A program made the translations under genes and the position numbers. Positions 15,660 to 27,803 of a DNA stretch of 64,000 bases are shown here, piece after piece; the stretch's first letter is position 1, and each line of letters opens with the position of its first letter. The notes below the pieces were generated by a model. That model was not told the origin of the DNA and did no database searches. It saw only the letters and a list, made by a program, of their open reading frames with translations. The stretch is from positions 46,602-110,601 of the forward strand of contig DATEZP010000013.1 in assembly GCA_035255465.1 (NCBI GenBank). The letters are read 5' to 3'. The stretch comes from JAFDVN01 sp035255465. GTDB taxonomy: Bacteria > Acidobacteriota > Holophagae > Holophagales > Holophagaceae.

Positions 15660-16086
15660 TACTGATCCCATGACCTTGGATGCCGACATCCTCCGCTTGC
15701 TGGCCCAGTTCGAAGTGGCCGATCAAGCCCACCTCCTGGACCTTCTCCAACGGGACGGCCACGAACTGACCCAGCCCACCCTGAGCCGCCACCTCAAGAA
15801 ACTCTCGGTGCAGAAGCGGGATGGCCGCTACCAGCGCGTGGAAGCGGGCCCTACGGGGATGCCCTCCTTCCAGGTGGTCGCGGCGCCGCCAAACCTGCTC
15901 GTGCTCCGCACCCTGCCGGGCTTCGCCCAGGCCCTGGCCTACACCTTGGATCAGCGGCAGCTGGAGGGGCTCGCGGGCACGGTGGCAGGCGACGACACGA
16001 TCTTCATGGCCGTCTCCGACCCAGCCCTCTTGGAAGACTTGAAGCGCACCCTGGAGCGCATGGCGCGACCCGCGACGGCGGGCTGA
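15655..16086 (+). CDS. argR: Arginine repressor ArgR
   Basis: A 143-residue transcription factor. The N-terminal winged helix contains HELTQPTLSRHLKKLSVQKRDGRY, the recognition region of ArgR. The C-terminal arginine-binding/oligomerisation domain ends with GDDTIFMAVSDPALLEDLKRTLERM, where the GDDTI motif contacts the co-repressor. It is divergent from the arginine operon it presumably controls. Start choice is uncertain: ATG 15655 (MHTDPMTL) or ATG 15670 (MTLDADI), neither with a strong SD; longer forms upstream lie in the operator region. The TQPTLSRHLKKL helix resembles ArgR proteins found with succinylornithine-type arginine genes. Confidence 0.9.
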   Translation: MHTDPMTLDADILRLLAQFEVADQAHLLDLLQRDGHELTQPTLSRHLKKLSVQKRDGRYQRVEAGPTGMPSFQVVAAPPNLLVLRTLPGFAQALAYTLDQRQLEGLAGTVAGDDTIFMAVSDPALLEDLKRTLERMARPATAG

Positions 16087-20430
<4,344 letters not shown>

Positions 20431-20452
20431 ACAATCCCTCCGATGAGGCCCC

Positions 20453-21055
20453 TCAATCCAGTGGATCGGCGGGCAGGGCTCCCGAGGTGAGGTAGGACGC
20501 GAGGGCTTCGGGATAGAGCCGCATTTCCTCGGCGTACACGCGCTTTTGGAGGTCCTCGGGCAGGTCCCCCGGCAGGACAGGAACCTTACCCACCGCCAGC
20601 GGGGCGCCGTGATCGTAGGCGTTGTCGACCAGGTGGATGGTGCAGCCGCTCTCGGACACGCCCGCCTCCAGCACGGCGCGATGCACGTTCATGCCGTACA
20701 TGCCGGCGCCGCCGAACCGCGGCAGGAGGCCCGGATGGATGTTGAGGATGCGGCCCTCCCAGGCCTTGGGGACGACGAGCTTCTTCAGCCAGCCTGCCAG
20801 GCAAATGACGTCGGCCCCGGCGGCGCGGCAGGCCTCGTAGCAGGCCTCGGAAAAGGCCTCGTCGGAGTCAAACCGGGAGCGCACGACGGTGACCACGGGA
20901 ATGCCGAGGGCCTCCAGCTTGGCGATGCCGCCGGCCTTGGGGGTGCTCGCCACGGCCAGCACCGGGCGGGCGGGCACCCGGCCCTCCCTGCAGGCCTGGA
21001 CCAGGTTCAGGGCATTGCCGCCGGTACCGGAGATGAAGAGGGCGAGGGCGGTCAT
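20453..21055 (-). CDS. purN: Phosphoribosylglycinamide formyltransferase
   Basis: Transfers formyl from 10-formyltetrahydrofolate to GAR in purine synthesis. The 200-residue protein has the ISGTGGNALNLVQA N-terminus, and the catalytic and folate-binding segment NIHPGLLPRFGGAGMYG with its Asn and His. The Asp of the catalytic triad falls within VDNAYDHGAP. Length is typical. GGAGMYG in place of the more usual 'F.G.H' stretch is seen in some PurN groups. ATG 21055 overlaps the stop of the phosphate acetyltransferase gene by 4 bp, so the two are coupled. No other purine genes are adjacent. Confidence 0.9.
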   Translation of the reverse strand: MTALALFISGTGGNALNLVQACREGRVPARPVLAVASTPKAGGIAKLEALGIPVVTVVRSRFDSDEAFSEACYEACRAAGADVICLAGWLKKLVVPKAWEGRILNIHPGLLPRFGGAGMYGMNVHRAVLEAGVSESGCTIHLVDNAYDHGAPLAVGKVPVLPGDLPEDLQKRVYAEEMRLYPEALASYLTSGALPADPLD

Positions 21056-22053
21056 GGGGCTCCCATCAAGGCGGCGAGGACGACGTGATCCGCGAGGTGC
21101 TGGGCGGTGCAGCCCTCGGGCAGGTGGAGAAGGGGATGGGCCAGGCCCGCGAGGAGGGAGCCGAAGACCCGGGCGCCGCCGAAGGTCTCCGCCGCACGCC
21201 AGGCCACATCCGCCGCGTCGAGGTTGGGAAACACCAGCACGTTGGCGCCCGCCGCCGCCGGGGCCCAGGCCGTGGAGCCATCCCCGGATTTACGGCGGAG
21301 GGCGGCATCCAGGTGCACCTCGCCATCCACCTTCAACTCCGGCGCTTGGGATCTCAGCAGTGCCACCGCCTGCCGGACTTTATCCGCGCTGGGATGATCG
21401 AGGCTTCCGCGGTGGGAGGCGCTCAGGAGGGCGATGCGCGGTTCGGCCTGCAGCAGCTTGCGGCAGGCTTGGGCCGCTTCCATGGCGATGGTCGCCAGTT
21501 GCGCGGGATCCGGATCCGCCACCGCCCCGGTATCCGCAAAGAGCATCGCCCCTTCCTCCCCCAGGCTTGGATCGGGGTGCAGCACCAGGTTGAGGGCCAC
21601 CGCCGCCCGGGAGCCGGGGGCCGTCCCCAGGACCTGCCCTCCGGCGCGCAGCGACTCGGCGAAGGAATGGGTGAGGCCCGAGAGCAGGCCATCGGCCATG
21701 CCCTGATCCACCATCAACGCGCCGAACCAGAGGGGATATTCCAGGGCTTCCTGAGCCCGCTCCGGCGTGATGCCGCGATCCCGGCGCTTTTCGAAATAGG
21801 CCCCGGCCAGTTCGAAGCGATCCTCGTCCGTGGCCGGATCCCTCAAGGCCACGTGCTGGAGGCCAAGGGCGGCGGCTCGATTCGCGAGGCCGGGCAACTC
21901 CCCCAGCAGGGTGAGCCGGGCCATGCCTTGGCGCTGGAGGAGCGCGGCGCCTTCCAGCACGCGTTCCTCCAGCCCTTCGGTGAGCACCACATGGCAGGGA
22001 TGGGCCGCCGCTTGCCAGCGCAGACGCTCCATCCAAGCCTGGATCGCCTTCAC
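21052..22053 (-). CDS. pta: Phosphate acetyltransferase (Pta/Ptb family)
   Basis: Interconverts acetyl-CoA and acetyl phosphate. The 333-residue protein is the short, single-domain type, containing DGLLSGLTHSFAESLRAGGQVLGT, LFADTGAVADPDPAQLATIA, ALLSASHRGSLDHPSADKVR and GANVLVFPNLDAADVAWR, all positions of the acetyl/butyryltransferase fold. I do not see an ackA gene next to it. It forms a compact unit with the upstream 115-residue hypothetical gene (4-bp overlap) and with purN downstream (4-bp overlap). Phosphate butyryltransferase is the alternative, but the motifs favour Pta. Confidence 0.85.
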   Translation of the reverse strand: MKAIQAWMERLRWQAAAHPCHVVLTEGLEERVLEGAALLQRQGMARLTLLGELPGLANRAAALGLQHVALRDPATDEDRFELAGAYFEKRRDRGITPERAQEALEYPLWFGALMVDQGMADGLLSGLTHSFAESLRAGGQVLGTAPGSRAAVALNLVLHPDPSLGEEGAMLFADTGAVADPDPAQLATIAMEAAQACRKLLQAEPRIALLSASHRGSLDHPSADKVRQAVALLRSQAPELKVDGEVHLDAALRRKSGDGSTAWAPAAAGANVLVFPNLDAADVAWRAAETFGGARVFGSLLAGLAHPLLHLPEGCTAQHLADHVVLAALMGAP

Positions 22054-22397
22054 CGCTTGCCCCGCTTGGAAGGCACGGGATCCGCGAGGAAGGCCTGGGG
22101 GTCCAACCCGGTGCGATCCTGGAACTCCTGCCCCAGGCTGCGGGCGCCGCTGCTGGGTTCATCCAGGTAGAGGGTTTCGAGCCGGTGGAGCGGCACGAAG
22201 CGGGTGCCCATGGAGATGTGATCGGCCTGGCCGTTCCGCACCATGTTCAGCACCTCCTCCCAGGGCGTGAGTTCCAGGCCGCGCAGGGCGAAACCGCTGT
22301 CTTCGAGGCCGAGCAGGCGCCCCCAGAGGCGCTCCCGGGGGGAGTGGAGGACGGCCACCACCAGCTGGCCGCGCTGGAACGGGATGGTGATGGGCAT
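22050..22397 (-). CDS. Conserved hypothetical protein, 115 aa
   Basis: A small soluble protein of mixed beta character (QLVVAVLHSPRERLWGRLLGLEDSGFALRGLELTPWEEVL) followed by a charged C-terminal tail (SKRGKR). The first 80 residues look like one small beta-barrel (an RNA- or ligand-binding scaffold would fit), but I recognise no family. It overlaps the phosphate acetyltransferase gene by 4 bp and follows the 228-residue hypothetical gene by 18 bp, so it appears to be a genuine operon member. Start ATG 22397 gives MPITIPF. No catalytic motif is visible. Confidence 0.65.
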   Translation of the reverse strand: MPITIPFQRGQLVVAVLHSPRERLWGRLLGLEDSGFALRGLELTPWEEVLNMVRNGQADHISMGTRFVPLHRLETLYLDEPSSGARSLGQEFQDRTGLDPQAFLADPVPSKRGKR

Positions 22398-22415
22398 GGC
22401 GGCTCCGAAGCGAGG

Positions 22416-23102
22416 CTAGAGGAAGAAGGTCAACCAAGTGCGCCCGCGGGAAGGCCGCCCGGGCGTGGCGCCGTGCAGGGTCTCCGGCTTCCACACCCGC
22501 CATCCGAAGCCCGCGCGTTCGAGGGTGAGCTGCTGATCCGCTTCACCATCCGGCGCTTCCACCGAGAGTCCCTGCGGCCGCCGGAGCCCCACCATGGCCC
22601 CCACCCGGATGAGTTCCCGGACCTCGTCTTCGACTGTCCAGCGCACCCAGTAGTCCACCTGGCAGAGCTCCGGACCGTTGTAGTCCCGGCTGGGGCTCGG
22701 TTCACCCACGCGGGCGATGACCAGCTGGCCCATGCGCAAGCGCAGGCCACGGCCCTCGGCTTCACCCAGGTTGAGCGCCTTGTCCGTCCAGCCCTGCACA
22801 CTCCAAAGCCCCATGCCCATGAGCTGCATGTGGGCCACGGACCCCGGCTCCGGCGCCGGCAGGTACCCCTCCAGGCGGCGGGGGAAGCCCAGCTCCGCTT
22901 GGATCAGCAGGCCCGCGTGCCAAGCGAAGAGGGCTGGGGCCCGCTTGGCCGGCGCCGCCTTCAACCCCATGGAATCTTTGGCGGAATTCCAGGCTTCGGG
23001 CATTCCCGGGCCATACTTCAGGCCCAGCTTCGCCACCGTCACCAGGCCCAGGGGCCAGAGGACCATCAGGATCCTTCGTTTCCAAGCACGAGTCAGCGGC
23101 AT
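22416..23102 (-). CDS. Hypothetical single-span membrane-anchored protein, 228 aa
   Basis: After a basic N-terminus (KRRILMVLW) there is one hydrophobic segment (about 12-27), then a soluble domain of roughly 200 residues with alternating hydrophobic strands (QLVIARVGEP, DYWVRWTVEDEVREL) and a C-terminal WLTFFL. I recognise no domain. It lies 9 bp after the aldehyde dehydrogenase stop and upstream of the 115-residue protein, so it is likely cotranscribed with them. The orientation of the anchor would put the bulk of the protein outside the cytoplasm. Confidence 0.6.
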   Translation of the reverse strand: MPLTRAWKRRILMVLWPLGLVTVAKLGLKYGPGMPEAWNSAKDSMGLKAAPAKRAPALFAWHAGLLIQAELGFPRRLEGYLPAPEPGSVAHMQLMGMGLWSVQGWTDKALNLGEAEGRGLRLRMGQLVIARVGEPSPSRDYNGPELCQVDYWVRWTVEDEVRELIRVGAMVGLRRPQGLSVEAPDGEADQQLTLERAGFGWRVWKPETLHGATPGRPSRGRTWLTFFL

Positions 23103-23111
23103 CCGACCATT

Positions 23112-24437
23112 CTACAAGGCTGGTCCTTCAACGATGAGCCTCGCTTCCGAAAAGGCCTCCAGCGCGTAACGCGGACCTTCGAAGCCCTGCCCCGAAGCCC
23201 CCACGCCCCCGAAGGGGGCCGCGTCGAGGCGGAAGGTGGGGGGCAGGTTCAAGAGCACGCCCCCAGCCCGGAGCACCTCCTCCGCACGCCGCAGGTGCCG
23301 CTGATCCCGGGAGTAGGCGCTGGCCCGCAGGCCGAAGCGGGTGGCCGAGGCGCGCCGGAGCCCGGTGTCGAAATCCGCGACCTTCTCCACCACGACGACG
23401 GGCGCGAAGGCCTCTTCGCAGGCCAGGAACTCATCCTCGGGCACGTCGGTGAGGATGGCGGGGGGCAGGAGGGCCCCTGCCCTCGCGCCCCTCAGCAGCG
23501 CCTGGGCGCCCCGGCTGAGCGCCGAGTGGATCCAGCCCTCCATGCGTTCGGCGCTGCGCGCATCGATCATGGGGCCCACCACGGTGGCGGGTTCCATGGG
23601 ATCACCCAGGGGCAGCGCCTTCACCGCCGCGACGAAGGCCGGGACGAAGGCCTCCCATAGGGCCTCGTGGACGTAGATGCGCTGGGCCTTGGAGCAACTC
23701 TGACCGGCACCGGCCACCGCCGCGGGAGCCAGCTGGCGGGCTACCGCCAGGGCATCGAGGCCCGCATCGAGCACCACCGCCGCGTTGCCGCCCAATTCCA
23801 GCAGCAGGGGTTTGTGGGGAAGCAGGGCGCGCAGGTGGTGACCCACCCGCTCGGAGCCCGTGAAGCTGACCACGGCGACCGCGGGATCCAACGCCAGGGC
23901 TTCCGCCTGATCGGGGGTCACGTCGGCGAGCTGCACCAGCCCCTCGGGGGCGCCCAGCTCCAGGGCCGCGGCCTCGAAGGTCTCCCACAGGCGCCGCGAA
24001 GTGCGGGGTGCCTGGGGGCAGGGTTTCCAGATCACGCTGCAGCCGGCTCCCACGGCGGGCGCGAGCTTATGCAGGGCCAGGTTCACGGGGAAGTTGAAGG
24101 GCGTGATGGCCAGCACCGGTCCCAAGGGGAATCGCCGAAGGCGGGCGCGACACCCCTCGGCGCCCGGCATCAGGTCGTAGGCCACGGCCTCCTCACCAAA
24201 GGAACCGAGCGCTTCCACGGTTGCGCCCAACGTGGCCATGCCGCGCCCCACCTCGCCCCGGGCGAGGGTGATGGGTTTGCCCGTCTCCTCCGCCATGAGC
24301 TGGGCGAGCTCCTCCGAGGTCACGCGGTATCGCCCCGTCCAGGCCTTGAGCAGGGCCCGCCGGGCGTGGCGGCTGCTGCCCTTCCATGCATCGAAGGCGC
24401 CCGTGGCGCGGGTGAGGAGGAGGGATGGGCTGGTCAT
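23112..24437 (-). CDS. NAD(P)-dependent aldehyde dehydrogenase
   Basis: A 441-residue ALDH superfamily member. The nucleophile is Cys248 in AGAGQSCSKAQR, the general base Glu lies in LLELGGNAAVVLD, the cofactor-binding segment is AITPFNFPVNLALHK...VIWKPCPQAP, and FTGSERVG is the nucleotide loop. The EEAFAPVV element and a C-terminal FGGVGASGQGFEG complete the fold. It is slightly shorter than the 480-500-residue norm. The substrate cannot be called; the QSCSKAQR context is often seen in glyceraldehyde-3-phosphate (non-phosphorylating)/lactaldehyde-type branches. ATG 24437 is chosen; the frame continues upstream through the divergent arfB and is not coding there. It is divergent from arfB with a 27-bp gap. 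Confidence 0.88.
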   Translation of the reverse strand: MTSPSLLLTRATGAFDAWKGSSRHARRALLKAWTGRYRVTSEELAQLMAEETGKPITLARGEVGRGMATLGATVEALGSFGEEAVAYDLMPGAEGCRARLRRFPLGPVLAITPFNFPVNLALHKLAPAVGAGCSVIWKPCPQAPRTSRRLWETFEAAALELGAPEGLVQLADVTPDQAEALALDPAVAVVSFTGSERVGHHLRALLPHKPLLLELGGNAAVVLDAGLDALAVARQLAPAAVAGAGQSCSKAQRIYVHEALWEAFVPAFVAAVKALPLGDPMEPATVVGPMIDARSAERMEGWIHSALSRGAQALLRGARAGALLPPAILTDVPEDEFLACEEAFAPVVVVEKVADFDTGLRRASATRFGLRASAYSRDQRHLRRAEEVLRAGGVLLNLPPTFRLDAAPFGGVGASGQGFEGPRYALEAFSEARLIVEGPAL

Positions 24438-24464
24438 GGCGCGTTCCACGCATGAAGATAACCC

Positions 24465-24890
24465 ATGGCCCATGCCGTCGCCGTCACCGAAACCGTCCGG
24501 ATTCCCGCTTGGGCGTGGAGCTGGGAGGCCGTGCGCGCGGGCGGCCCCGGCGGGCAGAACGTGAACAAGGTGGCCAGCAAAGTGCAGCTGCGCATCACCC
24601 CCCAGGCCATCGAGGGGCTCCATCCCGCGGCCCTGGAGCGCTTGCTCGCCCGGATCCGAACCCGCCTGGATGCCGATGGTCGCTGGCTCATCAGCTGCGA
24701 TGCCACCCGGGACCAGTCCCGGAACCTCGAGGAGGCCCTGGCCCGGGCCGTGGCCATCATCCTGGAGATCCTGGTTCCGCCCAAAGTACGCACGGCCACT
24801 CGGCCCACACGCGCCAGCCAGCGCCGACGGGTGGACGCGAAGAAGCACACCGGGGATAAGAAGCGGGGGCGCGGCGGCGATTGGGAGTGA
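24465..24890 (+). CDS. arfB: Peptidyl-tRNA hydrolase ArfB (ribosome rescue)
   Basis: Releases peptides from ribosomes stalled without a stop codon. The 141-residue protein has the GGQ catalytic motif in AGGPGGQNVNKVASKVQL and a basic Lys/Arg-rich C-terminal tail (about 110-141, THRASQRRRVDAKKH type) that in ArfB enters the empty mRNA channel. Release factors RF1/RF2 are far longer, so ArfB is the better call. ATG 24465 gives MAHAVAVTETV. It is divergent from the aldehyde dehydrogenase gene and convergent with the small hypothetical gene at 24892, with the stops one base apart. Confidence 0.9.
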   Translation: MAHAVAVTETVRIPAWAWSWEAVRAGGPGGQNVNKVASKVQLRITPQAIEGLHPAALERLLARIRTRLDADGRWLISCDATRDQSRNLEEALARAVAIILEILVPPKVRTATRPTRASQRRRVDAKKHTGDKKRGRGGDWE

Positions 24891-24891
24891 G

Positions 24892-25164
24892 CTAACCGTG
24901 GGTCAGCGAAGCTTCCAATTCCTTTTTGAGCGCCGCCCGTTTGACTTCCCAGTACTCCAGGTGGGCCTCAAGCCCCTTGATCAAATCCAGGTAAATGGGG
25001 TTCGCCGGCCAGCGCCGGTTCAAGCTCGCGAACCGCGTGAGCAGGCGCAGCGAGACGTTGATCTTCAGATCCAATTCCTGGAGCGCGACTTCGGGCGAGG
25101 GATTCAAAGGGACCTCTGAACCGGGCAGCCCTGGCCGGAATGGCTGGGGGCTGAAGGTGCTCAT
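24892..25164 (-). CDS. Hypothetical protein, 90 aa
   Basis: A small, mostly helical soluble protein (EVALQELDLKINVSLRLLTRFASLNRR, then LDLIKGLEAHLEYWEVKRAALKKELEASL), which suggests a helical hairpin or coiled coil. No family recognised. It stands alone, convergent with arfB. Upstream is an AT-rich stretch (25175-25270) quite unlike the surrounding GC-rich DNA, which is the likely promoter region. Codon use in the frame is normal for this genome, which is the main support that it is real. Confidence 0.55.
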   Translation of the reverse strand: MSTFSPQPFRPGLPGSEVPLNPSPEVALQELDLKINVSLRLLTRFASLNRRWPANPIYLDLIKGLEAHLEYWEVKRAALKKELEASLTHG

Positions 25165-25406
25165 CGGCAGGGATGAATTCTGACTTTAGGATTTCGGACT
25201 TTCAAGTTGCGGAATGTTTAATTGATTCTAAGTCCAAGTATTTTAAAATTTTGAATTATTTCATCGGAATGGGATTACTGGGGCTCGAACCGCGCATGGC
25301 TGGCCGCGCGCCTGATCCGAGGAATCGGTCCCCCGGACCGATTCCTCGGGGCGCTACCCGGCCGCCATTGCTTCTCGCAGGTCCGAGTCCGGGATGGGTA
25401 CAACCG
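25165..25406. other. Gene-free segment with an AT-rich island and a 15-bp hairpin
   Basis: About 25175-25270 is strongly AT-rich and could hold a promoter for the leftward hypothetical gene. Further on, CCGAGGAATCGGTCC (25317-25331) and GGACCGATTCCTCGG (25335-25349) form a perfect 15-bp stem with a 3-base loop. A tRNA T-arm-like string (GGTTCGAGCCCC on the minus strand, 25280-25291) has no matching partner arms. Open frames through this segment and the tRNA are not coding. Confidence 0.6.
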
Positions 25407-25431
25407 AAGGCCCCCTTGCGGGGGCCTTTTT
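25407..25431. terminator. Intrinsic terminator beside tRNA-Thr
   Basis: AAGGCCCCC (25407-25415), loop TTGC, GGGGGCCTT (25420-25428), followed by T residues on the plus strand. It lies immediately after the 3' CCA end of the leftward tRNA, so it probably ends that transcript; the better T-run faces the other way. Confidence 0.65.
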
Positions 25432-25506
25432 GGAGCCAACTACAGGACTCGAACCTGCGACCTGCTGATTACGAATCAGCTGCTCTACCAGCTGAGCTAA
25501 GTTGGC
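25431..25506 (-). tRNA. tRNA-Thr (anticodon CGT)
   Basis: A 76-base gene including an encoded CCA. The acceptor stem GCCAACT pairs with AGTTGGC, the D-arm is GCTC-AGCTGGTAG-AGC, and the anticodon stem-loop CTGAT-TCGTAAT-CAG style places CGT at the anticodon position, reading ACG. The T-arm is CAGG-TTCGAGT-CCTG. All arms pair properly. It lies between the prolyl oligopeptidase gene and a terminator. Confidence 0.96.
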
Positions 25507-25570
25507 GCTGGATTCACCAGTGTGCCTGGGCTGGGGCTGGATTTCAAGGATCCGTCCTGGGCCCCAGGGC

Positions 25571-27658
25571 TCAGCTGCTGAATCCGGGCAGCACCTTCAC
25601 GCCGAGGGTGTTGACCAGGAAGGCCAGGACGTCGGCCCGCTCTTCGATGATTTTCGCGGTGGGCTTGCCGGCGCCGTGGCCGCCGCTCACTTCGATGCGG
25701 GTGAGGACGGGGGCGGGCCCGCCCTGATTGGCCTGGAGGGTGGCGGTGAATTTATGGCTGTGGGCGGGCACCACGCGATCATCGTGATCGCCCGTGGTCA
25801 CGAGGGTTGCGGGGTAGTGGACGCCCGGTTGGAGACGATGCACGGGCGAATAGGTCATGAGGGTGTCGAAGCCCTCCTTGGTTTCGCTGCTGCCGTAGTC
25901 GCTCTTCCAGCCCCAGCCCAGGGTGAACTTGTGGAAGCGGAGCATGTCCATCACGCCCACTTCGGGCACCGCGGCGCCGAAGAGGTCCGGGCGCTGGGTC
26001 ATGCAGGCGCCCACCAGCAAGCCCCCGTTGCTGCCGCCATTGATGGCGAGCTTCCGCGCGGTCGTGATGCCCTGATCGATGAGCCACTGGGCGGCGGCCA
26101 TGAAATCGTCGAAGACGTTTTGCTTTTTCTCCTTGCGGCCACCGTCGTACCACTCGAGCCCGTACTCACCCCCACCGCGGAGGTTGGGCATGGCGAAGAC
26201 GCCGCCCATCTCCATCCACACGAGCCGGGACACCGAGAAGGCCGGGGTGAGGGAGATGTTGAAACCACCGTAGCCGTAGAGCAGCGTGGGGTTCTGCCCG
26301 TTCCTCACCAGGCCCTTGCGATGCACGAGGAACATGGGCACCTGGGTGCCATCCTTGCTCGTGTAGAAGACCTGTTCCACCTCGAACGCGGCGGGTTTGA
26401 AATCCACCCGGGGTTCCCGGAACACCTCGCTACGGCCGGTTTCGAGGTCCAGCCGGAAGATGGTGCCGGGGTAGGCGAAGCTTCCGAAGGTGTAGAAGGT
26501 TTCCAGGTCCTCGCGGCGGCCACTGAAACCGCTCACCGTGCCCAGGGCCGGCAGCGCCAGCTCCCCCAAGGGTTTCCCGCTCAGGTCATAGAACATCACC
26601 ACCGAGTGCGCATCCCGCATCCAGGTGGCCACGAAGCGCTGGCCCACCAGGGAAACGCTCTCCAGCACATCCCTGCCCTGGCCCTCCGGGATGAGTTCGG
26701 CCCACTGGTGGGGTTCCACGGCCCCTGTGCGGATGGCCACGAGCCGGTTCCGGGGCGCGCCCTGGTTGGTGAGCACGTAGAAGCAATCGCCCTCGGCCTC
26801 GATCACCGTATAGCTGGCGTCCATCCGATCCAGGAAGGGTTCCACGGGCCTTCCCGGCTGGGTGAGATCCTGCAGGAAGACCGCGGATTCGGGGTTGGTG
26901 CCCTTGCTCCCGTAGATCACCAGCCACCGGCCATCATCGGTGACGCTGCCGCCGAGGTACCACTCCGGCTGATCGGCCCTCCGATACACGAGCACGTCCT
27001 CCTCCTGGGGCGTGCCCAGCCGGTGGAAGTAGAGCTGGTGATCGTTGTTCACCCCGGTGAGCGCATCGCCCTCCTTGGGGGAGTCGTAGCGGCTGTAGTA
27101 GAAGCCACTACCATCCTTGCGCCAGGAGGCGCCGCTGGCCTTGGACCATCGGATCTCATCCGGCAGATCCAGGCCTGAGTCCACGTCCCTCACGTGCCAG
27201 GTGAGCCAATCGGAACCGGCCACGGAAAGGGCGTAGGCCATGAGCCGCCCATCCTCCGTGATCGCCATGCCGTTCAGGGCGATGGTGCCATCCTCGCTCA
27301 GGGCGTTGGGATCCAGCAGCACCCGGCCCGGGGCCTGCGAATCCTCGGTGACCATGAGCACGAACTGGTTCTGGAGCCCACTGTTGTGCGAGTAGAAATA
27401 GCGGTTTCCTCGTTTCAAGGGCGCGCTGAACTTCTCGAAATCGAACAGCTTCGTGATCCGTTCGCGGATGGCGGCCCGCTCCGGAATGCCCTCCAGAAAA
27501 CCGAAGGTCACCCGGTTCTGAGCCTCCACCCAGGCCTTGGTTTCGGCGCTGTTATCGTCTTCCAGCCAGCGGTAGGGATCCGGAACCGGGGTTCCAAAGT
27601 AGTCATCCACCACGTCGGAGGCGCGGGTCGGCGGGTAAGCGAGGGGCGGCAGGCTCAT
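25571..27658 (-). CDS. Prolyl oligopeptidase (family S9A)
   Basis: A 695-residue serine peptidase that cleaves short peptides after proline. An N-terminal seven-bladed propeller (about 70-420) precedes the alpha/beta-hydrolase domain. Ser is in NGGSNGGLLVGA (about 542), Asp in TGDHDDRVVPAHS (about 628) and His in SGGHGAGKPTAK (about 662). The N-terminus begins PLAYPPTRASDVVDDYFGTPVPDPYRWLEDD, the classic S9A opening. ATG 27658 is chosen over an in-frame extension of about 70 residues that lacks family similarity. I see no signal peptide, so it is probably cytoplasmic. It is divergent from phoH. Confidence 0.94.
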   Translation of the reverse strand: MSLPPLAYPPTRASDVVDDYFGTPVPDPYRWLEDDNSAETKAWVEAQNRVTFGFLEGIPERAAIRERITKLFDFEKFSAPLKRGNRYFYSHNSGLQNQFVLMVTEDSQAPGRVLLDPNALSEDGTIALNGMAITEDGRLMAYALSVAGSDWLTWHVRDVDSGLDLPDEIRWSKASGASWRKDGSGFYYSRYDSPKEGDALTGVNNDHQLYFHRLGTPQEEDVLVYRRADQPEWYLGGSVTDDGRWLVIYGSKGTNPESAVFLQDLTQPGRPVEPFLDRMDASYTVIEAEGDCFYVLTNQGAPRNRLVAIRTGAVEPHQWAELIPEGQGRDVLESVSLVGQRFVATWMRDAHSVVMFYDLSGKPLGELALPALGTVSGFSGRREDLETFYTFGSFAYPGTIFRLDLETGRSEVFREPRVDFKPAAFEVEQVFYTSKDGTQVPMFLVHRKGLVRNGQNPTLLYGYGGFNISLTPAFSVSRLVWMEMGGVFAMPNLRGGGEYGLEWYDGGRKEKKQNVFDDFMAAAQWLIDQGITTARKLAINGGSNGGLLVGACMTQRPDLFGAAVPEVGVMDMLRFHKFTLGWGWKSDYGSSETKEGFDTLMTYSPVHRLQPGVHYPATLVTTGDHDDRVVPAHSHKFTATLQANQGGPAPVLTRIEVSGGHGAGKPTAKIIEERADVLAFLVNTLGVKVLPGFSS

Positions 27659-27803
27659 GGGTGGTCCCAGCGGAAAAGGGGAAAAGGCACGGAATTCATG
27701 GGATTTCCCCTGGGTGGATTCTGCCACCCGAAATCGGGAAGCACCAAGGCGTGACAGCTTCCCCGGCTGGAGGTAGGCTTCCCCCAATCCCGGAGAGCCC
27801 CAC

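Noticed and set aside
25261..25400. A possible second tRNA with GGTTCGAGCCCC on the minus strand
   Set aside because: No acceptor, D or anticodon arm pairs with it. Only the T-loop string matches.
25173..25727. A plus-strand open frame across the tRNA with LQDSNLRPADYESAALPAELS
   Set aside because: This peptide is the well-known false translation of a tRNA gene, here tRNA-Thr on the opposite strand.
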